DNA of 64,000 nucleotides from Paraspadella gotoi. Its lineage: Eukaryota > Chaetognatha. The stretch is taken from contig CM119265.1 in the NCBI GenBank assembly GCA_051294375.1, positions 15,846,564 to 15,910,563 on the forward strand. The letters run 5' to 3'. The notes under the pieces were generated by a model. It was not told the DNA's origin and searched no databases. It saw only the letters and a list, made by a program, of their open reading frames with translations. Both the position numbers and the translations under genes were made by a program. Shown one piece after another: positions 1 through 12,025 of this stretch; position 1 is the first letter of the stretch, and every line of letters begins with the position of its first letter.

Positions 1-2993
1 ATGTTTATCATTATAATGCCTATATATAAAAATAATAAATATAATAAAAATGTAAGATTAAAAACATTTTTCTGTACGTAATTTTATTCATCCTTTCTTC
101 ATTTTTGGCACATGCACTCCAGTGTTGTGTGGAATCTGTTTCACTTAATGTGTTGCACTACTTTACATTCCAAATTTTAACTTCATTCTGATAATTAATT
201 TTCTAGTCAAAAGTTAACGTTTGTAGTTTGCTATTGCAATTCCATCACAGTTAGACATGTGCCTTATTAATGGGGGTGATATTTTTATTTCATTAACAAT
301 TTCGGAACACGTTTAACGCCTTATAAAATGTGGAAATTATTAGTAAAAAAATCCTTTCACATGCTAATCTTGATTTAAATTATCTAGCTCACCCCCTTTA
401 AGAGTTGCGGATTTGTAACCTTGCTTGGTGATGGTTATTAGGACGAGAGTATTACTTTTTTTTAACATGTAAACATGTTATTGTTATTTTATAGTTAAGA
501 ATTTAAAAACTTTAACATATCATTTTTAATAGGGTGGAATGTTGAAAAGATTGAGAGATGTTACAATATATTTTTGTTATCTTTGTATATGTATATGATA
601 AAATTTAAGCTTTTTTTTTTAAATTTGAGTGTAACAGTATCAGAAATCGTTTCTTCTTTAATAAAATTTCAAAACTATTTTTGTCATTTTTAAAAACAGA
701 TTCAGATTGGCCAAAAAAATTAAAAAAAATTTTGTCAAATATATTATATGATATTTTAATGTTAAAGCCGCGAAAAATGAATAAAACATTGTTATTTTTA
801 TTACAGAGAGTTAAAAAGTTAATCTTTTTTTTCTATTTTTGATACTTAAAAAATATTTTTTATATTTTTTATTTAACTTTTTATGAAAAATCTTTGAAAA
901 TTTAAAATTTTATATGGATATTACTACTAATACATTGTAATTTCTGGTACTGTTCCACTCAGAATATAAGTAGAATATTTTTGTACTTAATAATTATATT
1001 ATTATACGTATAATTATCATTGTGACATATCTCAAATAAAATTTTTGTTCCCTAGAGCTCCACTCTACTGTTTAACGGTGAAATTATTTCTCAGTTTCTA
1101 TCTTTCTCTCAGACACAGTTTAAATTGATTCTGAACAAACTTTTTAACGTCAAGGAGATGCCAATGACATAAATAGGTAATATAAATATTCTTCGTTTCA
1201 TAATTTGTATTCTTCATATGTCACTTTTCGGTCGCTTGGTCGCTTTTTGTCTGTTCGTTTAAAGAAAGGGTGGGGGAAAAAGAGGAGAGGAAAAAGATGA
1301 GGATTTAGGATGCCATTTGAAAACATTAAAATATTGATGCGAGAAAAGAATATCTATTTTTAAAAATAAAAGAGTTAATGAAAAAAGTATAGGAATGAGT
1401 TTTGTTATTAAAGGAATTAACTAAAGCCGCTATCATAGTTCAGTCGGAGAACGAAACTTATTTTTTATGACATGGTTTTCTTTCTTTCTTTCTTGTTCAA
1501 ATGGAATCATTGACTGAATTAATTTTTTTAACTTCTATTTAGGTGCTTGGATCTGAAAATGTCTGCCTTTGTCCGGATACCTCCTACCATGTTCCAAAAC
1601 GCAAGAATCTGATTTTTTAATTATCGTATAGTTTTTTTTAATTTTCACTTTATCAGTTCATGTACATTTGTTTTTAATAGATTTTCTTTACCTGATTTTT
1701 TTTTTATTTGCCTTAACCCAATTTTAGTTAATTTTTCTTACCTGGTTTAGTTGAGGTTATCTTATCCAAGAGTTAGTCAGAGTGTCAGCTGTTAAACTAC
1801 ACTATAATTTAATTACATTTAAATTTGAACACAAATTCCATTTAATTTATTTTTGTTTAGACAAGTCATTAATCTTAGTCTTTCGTCTCATATCAATCTA
1901 GTACACTACGTACCTAAAAAATACACTACCTCTGCCCCGACAATATAGTAACGAGTTATTGAAAATTACTCGTTACATGTACTCGTTATTTATTAAATGA
2001 ATGGATAACTTTTATATTGGTTGTACCAATTTATAATAATAAACATAATAAACATAATAAACCATTGACCAGATATTTTAAGAATACCTAATTACTCATA
2101 AAGAATTGTTATTGTGTAGCGGTGGTATCTCAAATTACTTTGACATTGAGTAAACATTTCGACATTGGTGTCGATGCTAGTAAACGGAACGTAACGTCTT
2201 TCCGAGCTGTTGTGGCTGACGACAGTCTGATCGGAAATTCTGAAATTAGAAAATAACAGGCGGTAACTTTTACCGTCGTATAAACTTAAGTATTGCAGTA
2301 TGATCGTTTCGAGCCTTAGCCTAAGGCTTGGGCTGAGGTTAATGAAAATTACACTGATTTCAAATGGAAGTGAAATGAAAAGAATTGTTATTACTCTTAA
2401 CTGACTCAATATGATTGATATTTGATCAATTCATTAGTTAGAAATTCCCTGATGTTTATGTTCTTATAAAGCAAATTGATACTACATCATAACCACTTGT
2501 GCGCTTGACTTGACTTGACTAATTGTGAAAAAAATTTAGCCCAATATTTTAATTTTTTTTAATATTGATTAGCAAGTAAAAAAAAATTTATAAATATATT
2601 TCAAGGTTTAGTGAGGCAAAATGTTTTTGCCAGATCCTTATTCTTTTCCAATTTTTTTTTAAGGCTGAAATTTTATTTTTTTGTAAGTTTTAAGACGCGA
2701 TGTACAGTCTCGTAGAATAAACTATGCAGTTAAAAAAAAAATTTTATTATTAATTTTTTCATTTTTTATTGTTTCTCATCCTAGGTCATTACTCCGTGAA
2801 TGTTATGTATAAAAATTAATGCAAATCTTTTAATGCTCTCAAGATACAGTTAAATACATAAATGCCGTCAGAATTCAAACTAAAAAGAAGATTTTTTATT
2901 CTATAATGTGGAACAACATATCTCTTAAAAAACAATGCAGTCAGAATCTCCTTTGTTTAAGCTGTCGTTTGATATATAAAAACTTTAAACATT
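1..2993. other. AT-rich DNA, no gene seen
   Basis: This stretch is strongly AT-rich, with frequent A and T homopolymers and stop codons in all frames. The longest open frame (2,092-2,409, minus strand) has no recognisable motif, biased composition and no flanking splice signals I trust. I see no exon, RNA gene or ordered repeat. It is either intergenic or part of a long 5' intron of the gene downstream. Confidence 0.7.
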
Positions 2994-3024
2994 TGTCTGT
3001 CCATCTGTCTGTCTGTCCGTCTTT
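2994..3024. repeat. short degenerate (TGTC)n microsatellite
   Basis: About 30 bases of TGTC/CGTC tetranucleotides with several substitutions. A related TCCG run lies near 3,683-3,697. Confidence 0.7.
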
Positions 3025-3712
3025 CTCCCATACCTTTAAAGTCTTATTACTTATGTTTGGATAAATCAATTGAGTTGAAATTTTGTCCGTGATTAAAAAA
3101 CTGGTTCATTGAGCTGGAATTTAAATTTCAACGAGAATCAGGCTAGTGGAAGTAAGTTTAATTAGAAAAAGTAAAGATCAATTTTAGTTTATTAATTTAA
3201 TTTGTATTTTAATCGTCGCACATAAATGGCGTCGTCATCGTCGTTGTTGGCGTTGTTGTCGAGGTCTTTGAAATTGGGTGAGGACAGTTATTAAATATGT
3301 TTTGTTTATGTTTTATCAAAAAAACAAATTTCCTCATTTTATTTATATCTCTCCTCTCTCTATTCTCTTTTAATTACATAATGCTATCTCTCTCTCTCTG
3401 CTGATCAGTTTATTTGTCAATGAAAAAGTTTTCTCCTGCTGCTACTGCTGATTCGTCGAAAACGATTTGGCCTCTCTCTCTCTCTCCTGCAACATCAGGT
3501 TTTATTTCGTTCTTTTTTCTCGTCACTCTTTTTATTTTTCATCGATCTGCTTTCAGCAGATCCCGACTTTATAATTTATTCTTGTGTCGGTCCGTCGTTC
3601 TGCCCGCTCAATCTTGACGGGCTATCACTTATATCATGTCAGAAGATCAAATTATGATAAATTATCAAAAAAAAAAACGATGTCCGTCCGTCCGTCCCAC
3701 CTTAACAAAAAA

Positions 3713-4010
3713 TACAAATTACTCGTGATTGGATGGATGGATTGGAATGATATTTTGTGTGTGGGTAGGGAAGTGTGTGCTTGAGCTGGATATGAAGTTT
3801 TGATGGAATCGTCCGAGTGGAAATGATTTTAATGGAAAAAACAAAAAATATATTTCACTATTTGAACATCAATTACTCATGAGTGGATGGGGAGCTTGAC
3901 CTGAAATTTTGTATGTGAGTAGGAAAGTGTGTAATTAAACTGGAAATCAAGTTTCGATGGAATCGTTTGAGTGGAAATGAGTTTAAATGGAAAAAACAAA
4001 GAACCTGTTT
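3713..4010. repeat. diverged tandem duplication, unit about 154 bp
   Basis: Two neighbouring blocks share the same order of words: an ATTACTCRTGA-like start, a TGGATGG stretch, a 'ATTTTGTRTGTG.GTAGG.AAGTGTGT' core, then GATGGAATCGT..GAGTGGAAATG and TGGAAAAAACAAA. The second GATGGAATCG lies about 154 bases after the first. A still more diverged relative may lie around 3,060-3,140. No protein is encoded. It looks like an old tandem duplicate of a noncoding repeat. Confidence 0.65.
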
Positions 4011-4052
4011 TCTAATTGATTATGCTTCTTTTTCTTTTTTTTTAAATGTAAA

Positions 4053-4735
4053 TTCAAGATGTATTAATTAATAAAATTATTAATCAGTTAATTAATCAAT
4101 TAGTCAATTAATTTATCAATTATTAATTAATCAGTCAATCAATCAAAACAAACATTTTGGATCAAATTAATTAATTGCCTAATTAATTAAATAATTAATT
4201 TGAATAAATTAATTATTAATTAATTATAATAATTAATTAACTTGAATTAATTAATTAACCGATAATAACCATGGGCAAATCCGACTTGAAATACAAGATG
4301 TATTAATTAATCAAATAATTAATCAGTTAATTAATCAATTAGTCTATTAATTTATCAATAATTAATCAGTCTATTAATAAATCAAACAAACATTTCAAAT
4401 CAATATTAATTAATTGCCTAATTAATTAAATAATTAACTTGAATAAATTAATTATTAATTAATTATAATTAATTAACTTGAATTAATTATTAATTAATTA
4501 ACTTGAATTAATTATTAATTAATTAACTTGAAATAATTATATTAATTAAATTAATTAATTAATGACCATGGGCAGATCTGACTTGAAATACAAGATGTAT
4601 TAATTAATCAAATAATTAATCAGTTAATTAATCAATTAATTAATCAATAATTAATTAGTCAATTAATCAATTTATTGTTCAATAAATCAATTTATTTATC
4701 TATTAATTAATTATTTAATCAATCAATCAAGTCAC
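4053..4735. repeat. TTAATTAA-rich satellite-like array, about 3 units
   Basis: Almost all the sequence is TTAATTAA/AATCAATTA words. The marker CAAGATGTATTAATTAA recurs at about 4,055, 4,293 and 4,590, giving units of about 240 and 297 bp. The latter two are preceded by a CCATGGGCARATC-like word and a CTTGAAATA word. The local AT content is extreme, so the DNA should melt easily. Confidence 0.75.
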
Positions 4736-5220
4736 ATTCAATATCTTTCTTATCTAGATGTCTCCTGTGTTACGAAAAAAATTTTTTGTGGTACCTCGAA
4801 CGTGCAACTTCGCATCTTAAACAACAATCAGAATCTCTCTTCTTTTTTTGCTTTGGCTCTTTTCTCTCACCCTTTGCCTCACTCTCTCTGTGTCGCTTTT
4901 CTTTTGTTTCTGCATCAATTTCAGAACTTTTGCTCACTTACTCAGCCTTGTTAGGTCATAAACATGTCCAAATTCACCTTTCTATTTATTTTGTTAATAT
5001 TGACAATAATTATCATTTCTATAATTATAGTCTTTGATACATTAAAAAATAATCTCTTTTCAATGTTATAAGGAGGAAAGAAAACTTATTATTTTTTTTT
5101 AATAATATAAAACATTACAGTATTATTATTAAAAGTAATGATTCATAAAAATTAATAGCAAATGATCACAATAACATAAGATAAAAAAACTGTCCTCAAT
5201 ATCCCTCTTGAATACTTATG

Positions 5221-5228
<8 letters not shown>

Positions 5229-5258
<30 letters not shown>
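5229..5258. repeat. poly(A) tract, about 30 nt
   Basis: An uninterrupted run of A followed by TTT and another A run. It could be the tail of an old retroposed copy, but I see no clear element or target duplication beside it. Confidence 0.7.
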
Positions 5259-5261
<3 letters not shown>

Positions 5262-6772
5262 AAAAAAAACTTTTTCAAACCATGTTCACGAAGAATTAAT
5301 TTTATTTTGCATAAAAAATAAATAAATCAAAAAAATAAAAACATCAGATTGTGACAAAATCGATTGGGAAAAATCTGATTTTTTCAAAATGCAAAATTAT
5401 TTCTCAAGTTCCTTATTTATAATTCTCCATGAGACAAATGTTTTTTTCTAAAATTTAAATATTTCAACTTTTTAATTAATTAAAAATCATTTTAGTATAC
5501 TAATTTTAAAATATTTTTTATAAAATTTATACCTAAAGTTCTAAGAAGATGCTTTTCCTAAAAATGTCTCTTAGATCTTTCTTAAAACGCCAAACAAGTC
5601 ACAGCCACAAAATGAATACAAAAACTAGAAAAAAGCAATATTGTTTTGTTCATTCTGATTTAGAGATATTTGGTTGATTGTTATGCCTTAAATTTCCTTT
5701 AAATAAAAAAATAATAGGTTTAAAAGATAGCTCTTGATCTCTAGTAGTAAATTGAGTTTGAATATAACTTTTAATGAACATTTTTAAATTTTAACCCAGA
5801 TCAATTACAATAACAATGGTAAGATATTTTGTCACCGTTTTAAGCTACTTTTAGCCTGATTTTTTACATATTTTGATTATCTTTGCGATCTTACTGATGA
5901 AAAACAGTCATGGTAAAGAGAGCCTATGTTCGTTCGAATATAGGCATATGTTAGTATCCAGACAGAACAAAATTTTTGAAGTCACAGGTTATATCCTTGC
6001 AAAGTTAGCTATTCCAAAATTGCTGGAGAAAACGAATATCAACCTAAAAATTTTCGAATGCTCTTTATGGACTTCCTCGCCACTTTGGCGCGAACTACTT
6101 TCCGGTTGAAAAAAGAACACAGATTTTGAAAGAACAAGCAGTTATTCGGTCGCATAGCTTAGTAAATTAATCAAATTAATATTTTACTTATAACGCTAAA
6201 TACTTTAATTTTTGTTTTGGTTCACAAATGATTGTAAAACGATAACAATTAAAAAGACTATATATTAAAAATTGCACATTTTTTTTAAATAATCGGTTTT
6301 GACAAGATTGCAACTAATTTTAAAAGAAAATTTGTAATACATTAGAACTATTATGGGAATTATTCAACCCATGAGCCGGACATGAATTCCCAAAGGTCAA
6401 ATCAATGCCAAAAAAAATATGAAATTTGGTACACCAACCATTTTTAAAAATTTATTATTTTTTCTTCTAAACAGTTTTTTTTAATGTGGGGTGGTGAATT
6501 TTCTTTGAAAAGTCAATATTTTGAAAATAAGAGAAAATGTTTTTTTATTTTTGAATTAATGATTAAGGTTGATAGAAAACGGCTTTTATCATTCATTGAT
6601 GCTTAAAAAAATTTTATTCAAAAAATTAACAGACTATGATTATAAACAATGAGTTTTTAGTTATTAAATAAAAAAGGACAAGTTTTGACTTTTAATTCAA
6701 GCTTTTCAGCGCTAAAGATGTCCGTTTTTTAATACATAAAATCAAAACAAAATAGAGAAAAATATATTTTTT
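5259..6772. other. AT-rich DNA, no gene seen
   Basis: AT-rich spacer. The open frame 5,873-6,109 (+, 78 codons) has no motif, no codon bias and no splice context, so I do not call it a gene. Confidence 0.65.
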
Positions 6773-7237
6773 ATTGTTTAAAAACAATGGTTGTGAGAAT
6801 ATTTGGTCTCACGCTCGCGAAGGCAAACATTTCGAACGTGCCCTTTCCGAATAGAAAAGACGTTTCTCATCTTTCTGTGAAAACTTTATTAGTCAAAATT
6901 CTACCGGAGACCCATGTTAAGACAGTCGGAACGGGCAACGTTCGAATGTTTTCCTTCGCGAGCGTGAGACCAAATATCTCACATAAAAACGGGTTTTTTG
7001 AAGCGGGACAAAACCGTTTTGAAAGCTCTGGGAAAAAAAGGAAAAGAAAAAAAAAAAAGTGAAAAAAAAAAAAAAAAATACGGACACCGGACATGGTTCG
7101 CTCTGATAAGAGCGCAATTTGGCTTACATGAAAAATAAAAAAAAATTCACAAAGCAAATTCGCGCTAAAGAAAGGTTCAATCAGAGCGGAAACATGTCCA
7201 ATTTTTTGCTTCACTTTTACATTTGTTTTTAAACAAT
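6773..7237. mobile_element. candidate foldback / MITE-like element
   Basis: The element is bounded by an exact 15-bp inverted pair: ATTGTTTAAAAACAA at 6,773-6,787 and its reverse complement at 7,223-7,237. Inside are two further inverted pairs: arms of about 58 bp at 6,793-6,850 and 6,927-6,984 (shared core GGTCTCACGCTCGCGAAGG), and arms of about 20 bp at 7,087-7,108 and 7,179-7,200 (core CGCTCTGAT). It encodes no transposase and is GC-richer than its flanks. About 465 bp with terminal inverted repeats and no coding capacity suits a non-autonomous DNA transposon, but the family and the target duplication are not established. The AT-rich flanks make a TA target hard to judge. Confidence 0.55.
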
Positions 7238-9319
7238 TATATATATATGTCTAACTTACGCAAACTACAACAAAACAAAAAGAATTACAATATAAAATCT
7301 ATTTTTAATCAAAACCGCTGAGCTTCCCTCGTTATTTGTTAAGTTATGTGATATGGTGTAGGTTTATTGGTAGATTCCCAAACTCAAGTGGATTCCAACA
7401 TGGCCTTTGAAAACCTCAATTTGATATGTCCTTTAATTCGCGTTTTAAAATGGCTTTAATGGAGACGATAATTTATTTGCAACAATTTTATTATTAGACG
7501 AAACATGTTTCAGCTCAATTTAGCCTTCATCAGCGTCCAAAGTTCTTGTGAATTACAAATTTTTCTAGCAGAACTTCTGGAAACTTTACCACACTCTCTA
7601 TCTCTCTTCCCCTACTCTTCTTCTTTTGTGCCCAAATTCATAAAATTAGTAAAATCATATTTTATTTTAACTTAATTTTACTTCTTAAAGATTATTTTGA
7701 ATTGTTTGTACTTTTCATATCATTTTATTCAAAGTAGTTGAAATATTGGCTATAATTGTTCTTATTAAATTGTTTACGAGGATAATGGCGCCACCTCGAG
7801 GTTATTATAGATCATTTAATAATAAAATAATATTAAAAAACATATATGAATATAAACATACAATAGAGATTAGTTAACTTAAAATGTCAAAAGAATAGTA
7901 TAGAAAACATCTTCCAAAAATGCAATTATTTCCCTTTTTTTTAAGTTTTGAAATATTAAATGTAGTATAATAATTTTAGTAATATACAATGGTTTTATAC
8001 ATATAATTTATAAAAAATTAAAATAATTTAGAACTATGTATAATTAACGCAGAAATAAGCTTACAAATAACTAATTTTTAGTCTAGAAACATTTTAATTT
8101 CAAAAAAACAACAGCTATTTTTTGAACCGGAAGATGGTACGCCACATAAAGTGCGTGAAAGTCATAATTCACAACCTGAGAAATTTTTCATTGTGATTTC
8201 GTTTTTTCACTAAAATTGAATAAGAAACTTTGCGAGAAACACAAGCTTTGTTAAAGTAGGCTATTTTTGGAGTAAGGCATTAGTTAGTAATCAGACATAG
8301 CAACAAAATTTGGTCACAAGGTAAATAATTTTGCATGAGAATAGCGTGAATAAAATTTTCCACGAGACTGTGCACCGCGACTTAACTAGAAAAATTTAAA
8401 AATAAAAATGCCTGTCATTGTGGTTGTGAAAAAGCTTTTGACATTCTGATTGCTCAGGTACATACTCCAATGTCTATATCTGTAAGATGAACAAAATTTT
8501 TCAATATTATATTTTTTTATAAAAATATATTCTTATAATAGAAGGTTCTTTTTAAAATATAAAAAATTTCTTTTTTTGTAATTCGACAATGCCATTGATG
8601 TGCACATAACTAAGAAGGTAAGCAAGCTGGACTACTGGGATTGGAAAATAAAAAAAAATCCGCGATTTTCTACCAGTGCAAAATCTGAAGTTGCTATAGA
8701 CAAATTATTTGGCCACAGTATTTGAATATTTCATTTTACTCCCATTTTGAAATCCGTGTAATAATAATGAAGGACTGTAAGCTACAAAGTACACGTTTGC
8801 CTTTCCGTCAAAATTATTTATTTAACAAATCACTATTGCCATATTGGACTGTTTGCATACGGATTTACAAACACGAAAATTTCAATGAAGTTTTCCAGAT
8901 TATTTTACTTATGCATTTTATACAATATAAGTTTTGGAAAAATCAAATAAACTCTGTCCAACTTACCTCAATTAACTCATTCGGCTAAAAATATTTATTC
9001 CGACACTTTTGAAAAAACCAGACTCGCTCAAATTGGAAACTTTCAAGACTCAAAACATAATTTTCTCTTTATTTGCTCATCAAAAACATTCTCTCTTCCA
9101 CCGGGAAGAAAGAAATATATCTGCTTAACGTAAAACGCTTTTGATGTACATCCGTGGTGTTATTCTATGTTTTACCAATTTTTATGTACTAAAACTTTCA
9201 AATCCATCGACTTCCAAAACCCATATCCTGGCTTCGCTCGAACTCCCATATTTTTCTTTCCATTTCCTTTCCTCCATTTTGTCCTCTTCCTCTTCTCTAT
9301 CCTCACGCGGATCTCGGTG

Positions 9320-9320
<1 letters not shown>
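7238..9320. other. AT-rich DNA, no gene seen
   Basis: AT-rich spacer without recognisable coding exons. The open frame at 8,722-8,988 (+) has no family motif. A sequence near 2,702-2,725 and the reverse complement of 8,352-8,376 share the word CAGTCTCGT plus similar flanks, hinting at two copies of a diverged repeat. Confidence 0.6.

Positions 9321-9353
<33 letters not shown>
9321..9353. repeat. (TC)n microsatellite
   Basis: About 16 TC dinucleotides just upstream of the CpG-rich block. Confidence 0.9.
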
Positions 9354-9357
<4 letters not shown>

Positions 9358-9384
9358 TAATTTTCTGTTACCGAGTTAACGTAT

Positions 9385-9829
9385 TCTCTCGTCCTGGCCA
9401 TCACGGAATCCGTTCGATATATCAAAGCCTATTCTCGTGGTCGGAAACCGGCGCGAAGCGAGATCTGTCTCTCACTCGTGCGCTTTCACGTCCCCGCTCC
9501 CGCCCCCGCTCTCGCGCGCCCTTGTTTCGGTTCTCTAAAAGGAGAAACGTCGCCCGGAGAGACTAGCTTTTTCTCTGTGGAACAGAAATCCAAAAAAAAG
9601 GGAGGGAAAAAAATTCCCTTTTTTTTCCTCGACGTGAGCTATATATTTTTATTCCCCTTTCAACGATTTGTGTTTAAAATCTGCCCCGTGTTCCAACAGC
9701 GACGCGAAAGGAGCGAGGGGAAAAAATGGCGACAAAAACTTCTCCCTCGCGATCGTGGGAGAGGCGGCGTTTGAATCGGCGATCATCCCTGGAATGGAAT
9801 TAGTAGTTGCGCCTCTGATGGAATCCCGG
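9385..9829 (+). other. putative promoter-proximal 5' exon, CpG-rich
   Basis: Base composition changes sharply from AT-rich to GC- and CpG-rich over about 400 bases. The block ends in a strong donor, CCCGG followed by GTGAGT at 9,830. The next good acceptor on this strand that leads into clear coding sequence is at 14,361-14,363. If joined to the exon at 14,364, the frame from the ATG at 9,794 gives a 14-codon ORF whose TGA overlaps the ATG at 14,369 (ATGA). An earlier ATG at 9,726, in good context, gives a 25-codon ORF ending inside this exon. I therefore read it as a 5' UTR exon with upstream ORFs. The splice pairing is inference, the transcription start cannot be placed, and it may belong to another gene. 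Confidence 0.45.
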
Positions 9830-10020
9830 GTGAGTTACTGGATCGTTGCCTCAGAATTTTTAAAATCTGTTCGTTTGTAATTAAAGGTTGTTTAGTAAAC
9901 AATGTTTACCTTTCATGTTACGTAAATCATTAACAATTTAATAATTATATATATATTAATATATGTTAATTTATTATGTCAAATTTTCGATTAAAATTAA
10001 AATTAAAAAAAAAATATTTC

Positions 10021-10093
10021 CTAATTACCCTAAACCTAACCACCCCTAACCCTAAACATCCCCTAAACTACTCTTAACCCTAACCCCCCCCCA
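10021..10093. repeat. degenerate telomere-like CCCTAA tract
   Basis: About 70 bases built from CCCTAA, CCCTAAA and ACCCCTAA words, ending in a C run. It matches the complement of the common animal telomere repeat TTAGGG only imperfectly. It lies inside the presumed first intron. Confidence 0.6.
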
Positions 10094-10880
10094 AACTCCG
10101 GTCGGCGAAAGTAAAATTATGATCAAGTGGTAGTATGAAACTCCTGACTGCTTCTCAGCATCAACTCTTATCATTTTCATTTTAAATTCTATGAGGTAAA
10201 ACTTGCACGGCGTTCCCTATTGCTTCCCACACCACCACCATTCCATATCGGTGTTCCACTTTTTTCTCGCCTCGTCATGGAGCGTCTCTGTCGAGGGTCC
10301 GGAGGTACTGCGACGGGATTGGCTTGATGTAATTTAGTTATGCAAACATTTCAATGTTGACGCTTCAAGTATGCCGCCCGGGAATAATAGAATCAACCTT
10401 ACAACTACGTATTTTTTTCCGTTTTTCAAGTTCATGTTATGAAATTCAAAAAAATTAGTCCAAAGATACCTGTAGAATTATGTTACTTTATTGCCGAATG
10501 TTACGTTTTGCGAAAAATTCCATAACTTGCAATAATAAAAAAGCAATATATTTATAATTAAATAAACTAAATAATTCCTTGTTAAAATTAAATAATATAA
10601 ATTAAAAAGTAAAACCTTTATAAAATATACATAAATATTATAGAAAATAGTGAAACAAGTAATTTTGCAAATTTTCATGCATTTTTGCACGGTTAAAAAC
10701 CAATTCGAGCAATTAGATAATTGATATAGAATTAGAACGGATTATAAAATGGAATGACTGATAACGGATATTAAAACTGCCGGGATAAAAAGCAAAAGCT
10801 TTTTAAATTTATTGTGCAGATATGTCGTTGCCTAGTGCCCAAGTGCTCGCCTTCTTTGCTTGGCTGCAGGAGTTGCTTGC
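10094..10880. other. presumed intron 1 DNA, no exon seen
   Basis: AT-rich, with one GC-richer patch around 10,200-10,390 that contains no convincing splice-flanked open frame. Confidence 0.5.
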
Positions 10881-10889
10881 TTCTTTCTT

Positions 10890-10928
<39 letters not shown>

Positions 10929-10953
10929 TTCTTTCTTTCTTTCTTTCTTTCTC

Positions 10954-11040
<87 letters not shown>

Positions 11041-11057
11041 ATCTATCTATCTATCTA
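10881..11057. repeat. compound (CTGT)n-(CTTT)n-(CTAT)n microsatellite
   Basis: About 177 bases of tetranucleotide repeats that change register from CTTT to CTGT, then a long CTTT run and a short CTAT run. Open frames over it are pure repeat translations. Confidence 0.95.
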
Positions 11058-11945
11058 TTTTTTATTTTTCCTGCCTTGTTACGAACTCAGTTTTGACCCT
11101 CTCACCAAGATTCTTCTAACGGCGGATCCACGACCCGGATGTTTTCAACGCAAGACAAGGATATCACTGGCAACAATCAGAAACTTCCCAACTTCCCATC
11201 CATTTCCAAATCCTCTCTCCAATGCTTCTTGATCTCTGTATAAATTAACTCGGTCGAAAGGGGGGGCCGGGGGGTTGGCGCGCTATAGCGGATCAAAACA
11301 TCATGACTTGCGGAACCTTGCCCTACTTCCGCAAGACGCACGCGCCAATCCCATTTTTCATTTTTCTCCGATCTACATTTGTGCTTCGAATTTCCCTAAA
11401 ATTTTCAGAAACAATTGTCTATCGAGTCACTCGCCACATGCTCAATCTTTTTGGAAAAATGGGCTGGTGAGTGGCAAGTCATTTTCAGAGATATCCTCAC
11501 CACTCTTACTGATATTAAATCCAAATTCTTTAAAAACCCATATAGATGTTTTGTTTTCTTCATTCCCATGTATATTTATTTATTTATAAGAATCTTGTTA
11601 AATAAAACATGGCCTTCGACTGTCATTTTGTGTTTCTCCCGATGGAAACTCTCGCATGCGCTTGTTTATCCTGGATTCCACCGAGATTCGGCGATCGTGG
11701 CCTCTATCACTTAAGCATGCAGTGTCTTTCGCCATCAGGAATAAGCCTAACAGGATAAGCCTAAGGTGAGCAGGAGGTGAGCAGGAACTCCGACTCTCCT
11801 TTTCTGTCACTGCCGTCAATGTTGATTACAATGTTTCATGATAGTTGTTTGTCACCCATCTAACTAAGGGACTTTTCTTATCTTTTTTGACTTGCTTCCT
11901 CCAGTTGTCAGTAATAATATGAGGCCAATCACCTCATCCTTTCTT
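11058..11945. other. presumed intron 1 DNA, no exon seen
   Basis: Mixed composition. Open frames at 11,275-11,714 have no family motif and no consistent splice context. Confidence 0.5.
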
Positions 11946-11966
11946 CCTCTCTCTCTCTCTTCTTCT

Positions 11967-12019
<53 letters not shown>
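11946..12019. repeat. (TC)n microsatellite
   Basis: About 70 bases of TC dinucleotides with a few interruptions. A second short TC run lies at about 12,096-12,110. Confidence 0.9.

Positions 12020-12025
<6 letters not shown>

Noticed and set aside
2092-2409. 105-codon minus frame in AT-rich DNA
   Set aside because: No motif or codon bias, and similar frames are expected by chance in this length.
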